The translations under genes were made by a program, and so were the position numbers. Source: CAXCDZ01 sp963981525 (GTDB lineage: Bacteria > Patescibacteriota > Microgenomatia > UBA1400 > UBA12108). From it: a stretch of 5,253 nucleotides of DNA. The notes beneath the pieces are model-generated. The model was not told where the DNA came from, searched no databases, and saw only the letters and a list, made by a program, of their open reading frames with translations. The DNA lies in the NCBI GenBank assembly GCA_963981525.1, contig CAXCDZ010000053.1, forward strand, positions 1 to 5,253. Direction: 5' to 3'. Below are positions 2,862-5,253 of this stretch, piece by piece (within the stretch, counting starts at the first letter, position 1; the number at the start of each line of letters is the position of its first letter).

Positions 2862-5253
2862 ACTTTTTCACCGGCTAAACAAGCGCAAGATAATCCACCT
2901 ACTATTACCACTCATTCTTCCCCGCGAGTACTAGGTGCAACTGACGACCAAGATCAGATCTACTTTACTGTCAATATTCCGGCTACATTCAAACAAGATA
3001 TCTCTGCTCCAAATGTAGTGTACTCAGTTAATGGAGAGAGTGGAGAGATTAATATAGATAACTCACTGGTGGCAGGTGACGGGATTAGTATTGATGGAAG
3101 AGAGATCGCCAACTCAGGGATATTAACCTTGACTGCTGGAGATGGGATTAGTGTAGATGGTAACAAGATCACCAATTCCGGGATTACTTCCCTCTCAGCT
3201 GGGACTAACATTTCTATTGATGGAAATGAGATCACTAATACTTATTCGGTAGACCTAACAACCTCTGGTTGGACTGACTCAGGGACTGCAGTTACTCTGA
3301 CTACCACTACCGACACAGTCACAGTTGGCACTCTGACTACTGGAGCAATCACAGCCTCATCACTTACGGTAGATGGGCTATCTGTCCTCAGTGGTAACGC
3401 TACGATCGGGAATGGAGTAGCTGTTCTTCCTAGTGTTGATCTAGGCAGTGATTTGGGATCATCTTCCTTCAGGTTTAATAACTTATGGGTGGCTAACATT
3501 AACTCTAACTCCTCTCAAGCCTTCTCAGGCCAGACCACCTTTTCCTATCCACCTACCGACACGACTATCAGTGAGGCTTCAGTCATCATTAACCCCACTA
3601 CCAGCGCAGCATCAGGACAGCTCCTAGGTCTAGCCATCGCAGGTTACCAGAAGGCCCTGATTGATGAGGATGGTGACATTATCTTGGGCTACTCCGACGC
3701 CACTTCTGCACCTGCATCTGACTACCCACTAAACATCTATGGACATAGTGGGACCAGAGTCTCCTTCGTAGATACCACCGGCAATGCTTACTTTGCGGGA
3801 AATGTGGGGATTGGGACGACGGGACCAAGTCAAAAGTTGCATGTGATTGGAGGTATCTACGCACAAAGCGGTAATATTTATGGAAACTATTTTAAAGATA
3901 ACTATGCTCACACAGGAATTGGTTCAGGCTGGTTGGGTGTGCAGGTAAGTAGTGATAAAGGTTATTTATTTGCTAATAGTACAGCTATTGGGACAACAGA
4001 TGCAGGAATTTCAAGGTTGGCAGCCAACAAAATTGCGGTGGGCAATGGAACTATCGGAGATTATAGTGGAACTCTGATAGCCGGCAACGTCGGGATTGGG
4101 ACGACGAGTCCAAACGAGAAATTAGAAATAAGTGGGAATATTTTAGCAACTGATGGCAGTAACTCAGCTATTCAAATACACAGCGATATAGGCAATACCC
4201 CCAAAATACTCTTTGGAACAAATGCAGACACTGATAACTACATGCGAATTGTTGGCTCTTCGAGTGGTACAAACAGCATTCAAATTAGAGACAGTAATTT
4301 CACAATCACTGGTGATAATACTGCAAATATATTATTCATAGAAGAATCTTCAGGCAACGTCGGGATTGGGACGACGGATCCTGGGGCGAAGTTAGATGTA
4401 GTAGGAGATATACAAGTTTCAGATGATATTTACCATGATGTGGATAATAACTATTTAACAATCTATGGTGGAAGTGATGGAACAAATGATGGATATATTC
4501 GTATCAGTGGCGATGCAAACAACTTCGGTGGAATAAGTGCAAACTATGGATACCATAGCTCATTATCGTCATTTGATTGGACTATTGGCGGGGTATCAAA
4601 AATGAAATTAAAAGGAGGGAATCTTGGGATTGGGACGACGAGTCCAAGTCATAAGTTAAATGTTGAAGTATCATCTTCTGATGATGGGATTGTTTTGCAT
4701 AAATCTGGCTCAGCAAATGACATGTTCAGAGTTACTATGGATGCAACCAGTGACAGAGCAGAGTTATTTCTTTACAACAGTGGAACAACGACATTTGCAA
4801 TTAGATCTGCTGCAAACTATAGCTTTGTGAATACTGGAGGTAATTTTGGAATAGGTACTATAACTCCTGGAGAAGCTTTAGATGTAGGAGGAAACATAAA
4901 ATCAAGCACTCTGGGAACCGGCACCATATACAGCAACAGCGGAGTCCTCACCAACACAGACCCATCAGATGAGAATCTCAAGAACAATATCCTCACACTG
5001 GAGGACGGCACTCTAGATAAGCTCCTTGGGCTACGCCCAGTATCATTTGACTGGAAGAGTACGGGTGACGGGGCTCTCGGGTTTATCGCCCAAGAAGTAG
5101 ATGAGATATTTCCTGAGTTAGTAGGTAGTAACTCCGACGGCACGCTAGGACTCTACACCACCCAGTTCATCCCCGTGCTAGCCAAGGCTATACAGGAACA
5201 ACAACTAGAGATAGACGGTCTCTCTAGTGCTACTGAGTCAGCCCAGTTAGTAG
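2793..5253 (+). CDS. S74-domain surface fibre/adhesin-like protein (3' end outside window)
   Basis: At least 820 residues, open to the right edge with no internal stop. An in-frame TAG at 2781-2783 makes the ATG at 2793 the first start. Order: N-terminal hydrophobic signal or anchor (MKKLLLIIANILII, residues 1-23); a Pro/Thr-rich linker; three tandem 21-residue repeats (93-155); a DLGSDLGSSSFRFNNLW block (216-232) of the kind common in fibre proteins; GIGTT-type motifs at 339, 434, 524, 612 and, degenerate, 686; an S74 chaperone domain (722 to about 805) with SDENLK, LGLRPVSFDWK, GFIAQEVDEIFPELV and FIPVLAKAIQEQQ. S74 proteins normally trimerise, fold as elongated beta-structures and cut off the S74 part. 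It is probably exported and anchored outside the cell, in attachment or host contact. A phage tail fibre is the alternative, but no other phage genes are seen. No ribosome binding site is visible. Confidence 0.88.
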   Translation, partial: MKKLLLIIANILIIPPVAMYSYYTFSPAKQAQDNPPTITTHSSPRVLGATDDQDQIYFTVNIPATFKQDISAPNVVYSVNGESGEINIDNSLVAGDGISIDGREIANSGILTLTAGDGISVDGNKITNSGITSLSAGTNISIDGNEITNTYSVDLTTSGWTDSGTAVTLTTTTDTVTVGTLTTGAITASSLTVDGLSVLSGNATIGNGVAVLPSVDLGSDLGSSSFRFNNLWVANINSNSSQAFSGQTTFSYPPTDTTISEASVIINPTTSAASGQLLGLAIAGYQKALIDEDGDIILGYSDATSAPASDYPLNIYGHSGTRVSFVDTTGNAYFAGNVGIGTTGPSQKLHVIGGIYAQSGNIYGNYFKDNYAHTGIGSGWLGVQVSSDKGYLFANSTAIGTTDAGISRLAANKIAVGNGTIGDYSGTLIAGNVGIGTTSPNEKLEISGNILATDGSNSAIQIHSDIGNTPKILFGTNADTDNYMRIVGSSSGTNSIQIRDSNFTITGDNTANILFIEESSGNVGIGTTDPGAKLDVVGDIQVSDDIYHDVDNNYLTIYGGSDGTNDGYIRISGDANNFGGISANYGYHSSLSSFDWTIGGVSKMKLKGGNLGIGTTSPSHKLNVEVSSSDDGIVLHKSGSANDMFRVTMDATSDRAELFLYNSGTTTFAIRSAANYSFVNTGGNFGIGTITPGEALDVGGNIKSSTLGTGTIYSNSGVLTNTDPSDENLKNNILTLEDGTLDKLLGLRPVSFDWKSTGDGALGFIAQEVDEIFPELVGSNSDGTLGLYTTQFIPVLAKAIQEQQLEIDGLSSATESAQLV
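3069..3257 (+). repeat. Three tandem 63-base (21-residue) repeats in the fibre gene
   Basis: Units start at 3069, 3132 and 3195. Each carries xAG(D/T)(G/N)IS(I/V)DG(R/N)(E/K)I(A/T)N, ending SGI in the first two units and TYS in the third. The third unit is the most diverged. The regular glycine and hydrophobic pattern suggests stacked beta-strands, as in trimeric fibre shafts. The period is exact, with no gaps. Confidence 0.85.
3807..4868 (+). repeat. Interspersed GIGTT(S/D)P motif repeats in the fibre gene
   Basis: The 15-base string GGGATTGGGACGACG occurs exactly at 3807-3821, 4092-4106, 4362-4376 and 4626-4640, always in frame as GIGTT and followed by (S/G/D)P...KL.V. The second and third copies share 24 identical bases (4083-4106 and 4353-4376). 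The first and fourth also share most of the next 23 bases. A fifth, degenerate copy (GIGTITP) starts at 4848. A weaker IGTTD at 3987 may be a decayed copy. Motif spacings are 95, 90, 88 and 74 residues, and the linkers between them are unlike one another. Confidence 0.9.
3850..4900 (+). other. Low-GC cassette region inside the fibre gene
   Basis: Hand counts give 95/180 GC at 3541-3720, 66/180 at 4441-4620 and 93/180 at 4921-5100. The middle uses codons such as AAT, TTA, GAT, AAA and ATA, while the flanks use ATC, CTC, ACC and GCC. The reading frame is unbroken throughout. This suggests the variable middle of the fibre was acquired from, or swapped with, sequence of a different origin. The boundaries are approximate. 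Confidence 0.7.
4956..5207 (+). other. Peptidase S74 (endosialidase chaperone) domain
   Basis: Residues 722 to about 805 match the family pattern: TDPSDENLKNNI with the expected cleavage-site serine S725 and lysine K730 in S-D-x-x-L-K, then LGLRPVSFDWK, GALGFIAQEVDEIFPELV, and a helical tail FIPVLAKAIQEQQ. In known S74 proteins this domain helps the fibre to trimerise and is then released by self-cleavage just before the serine, probably using the nearby lysine. The two key residues are present here, so cleavage is expected but not shown. Confidence 0.9.

Noticed and set aside
2960..3499. Two minus-strand open frames (91 and 85 codons) opposite the 5' part of the fibre gene
   Set aside because: Their apparent repeats (ELxxLLPSxLIPSP) are simply the complement of the 21-residue repeats in the fibre gene.
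3807..4868. Spaced repeats considered as a CRISPR array or a diversity-generating retroelement target
   Set aside because: The repeats are in frame within a coding sequence, spaced 222-285 bases apart, and do not form regular 25-40 base units. No template repeat or reverse transcriptase is seen in the window.
4817..5143. 108-codon minus-strand open frame over the S74 region
   Set aside because: It is antisense to the conserved S74 domain, rich in Pro/Ser/Leu as expected from reverse reading, and has no recognisable motif.
2793..5253. Prophage tail-fibre origin
   Set aside because: S74 domains are common in phage, but the N-terminal export signal, the ATPase neighbours and the absence of any other phage gene favour a cellular surface protein. 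The right side is not visible, so this is not excluded.

Overview
The window holds one end of a divergent F1F0-ATPase-like gene cluster on the minus strand and one long surface-fibre gene on the plus strand. They diverge from a short, AT-rich spacer (2687-2792). I see no rRNA, tRNA, CRISPR array, transposase or integrase. The best guess for the host is a Candidate Phyla Radiation (Patescibacteria) bacterium, perhaps of the Microgenomates/Katanobacteria kind. This rests on the style of the fibre protein (repeated GIGTT(S/D)P motifs ending in a peptidase S74 domain), the lack of clear Shine-Dalgarno sites, and the minimal, odd ATPase. It is an inference, not a taxonomic proof. TGA acts as a stop in the alpha-like gene, in a clean ATGA overlap, so a code with TGA as glycine is unlikely.

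Minus strand, read right to left: (1) 2686-1907, a 259-residue protein with a signal peptide, an extracytoplasmic domain of about 140 residues, and a C-terminal two-helix hairpin that looks like an ATP synthase c subunit but has no acidic residue in either helix; (2) 1888-452, an F1 alpha-like subunit with good Walker A, Walker B and arginine-finger motifs; (3) 455 to beyond the left edge, the N-terminal half of an F1 gamma-like subunit, overlapping alpha by four bases. Subunits b and delta, normally coded between c and alpha, are absent from that position. A beta-like gene would be expected beyond the left edge but cannot be seen.

Plus strand: 2793 to beyond the right edge, at least 820 residues of a fibre or adhesin. 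It has an N-terminal signal/anchor, three tandem 21-residue repeats, four exact and one degenerate GIGTT-type motifs spaced 74-95 residues apart, and an S74 intramolecular-chaperone domain. The gene is a mosaic: its two ends have about 52-53% GC in hand-counted 180-base samples, while the middle has about 37%.

The most interesting possibility is that the two halves belong together. The c-like protein has an exposed domain resembling a module I know from S74-type fibre proteins, and the neighbouring gene is such a fibre. This could be an F1-like motor or ring without canonical ion coupling, linked to a cell-surface fibre. That link is inference; the individual homologies are better supported.
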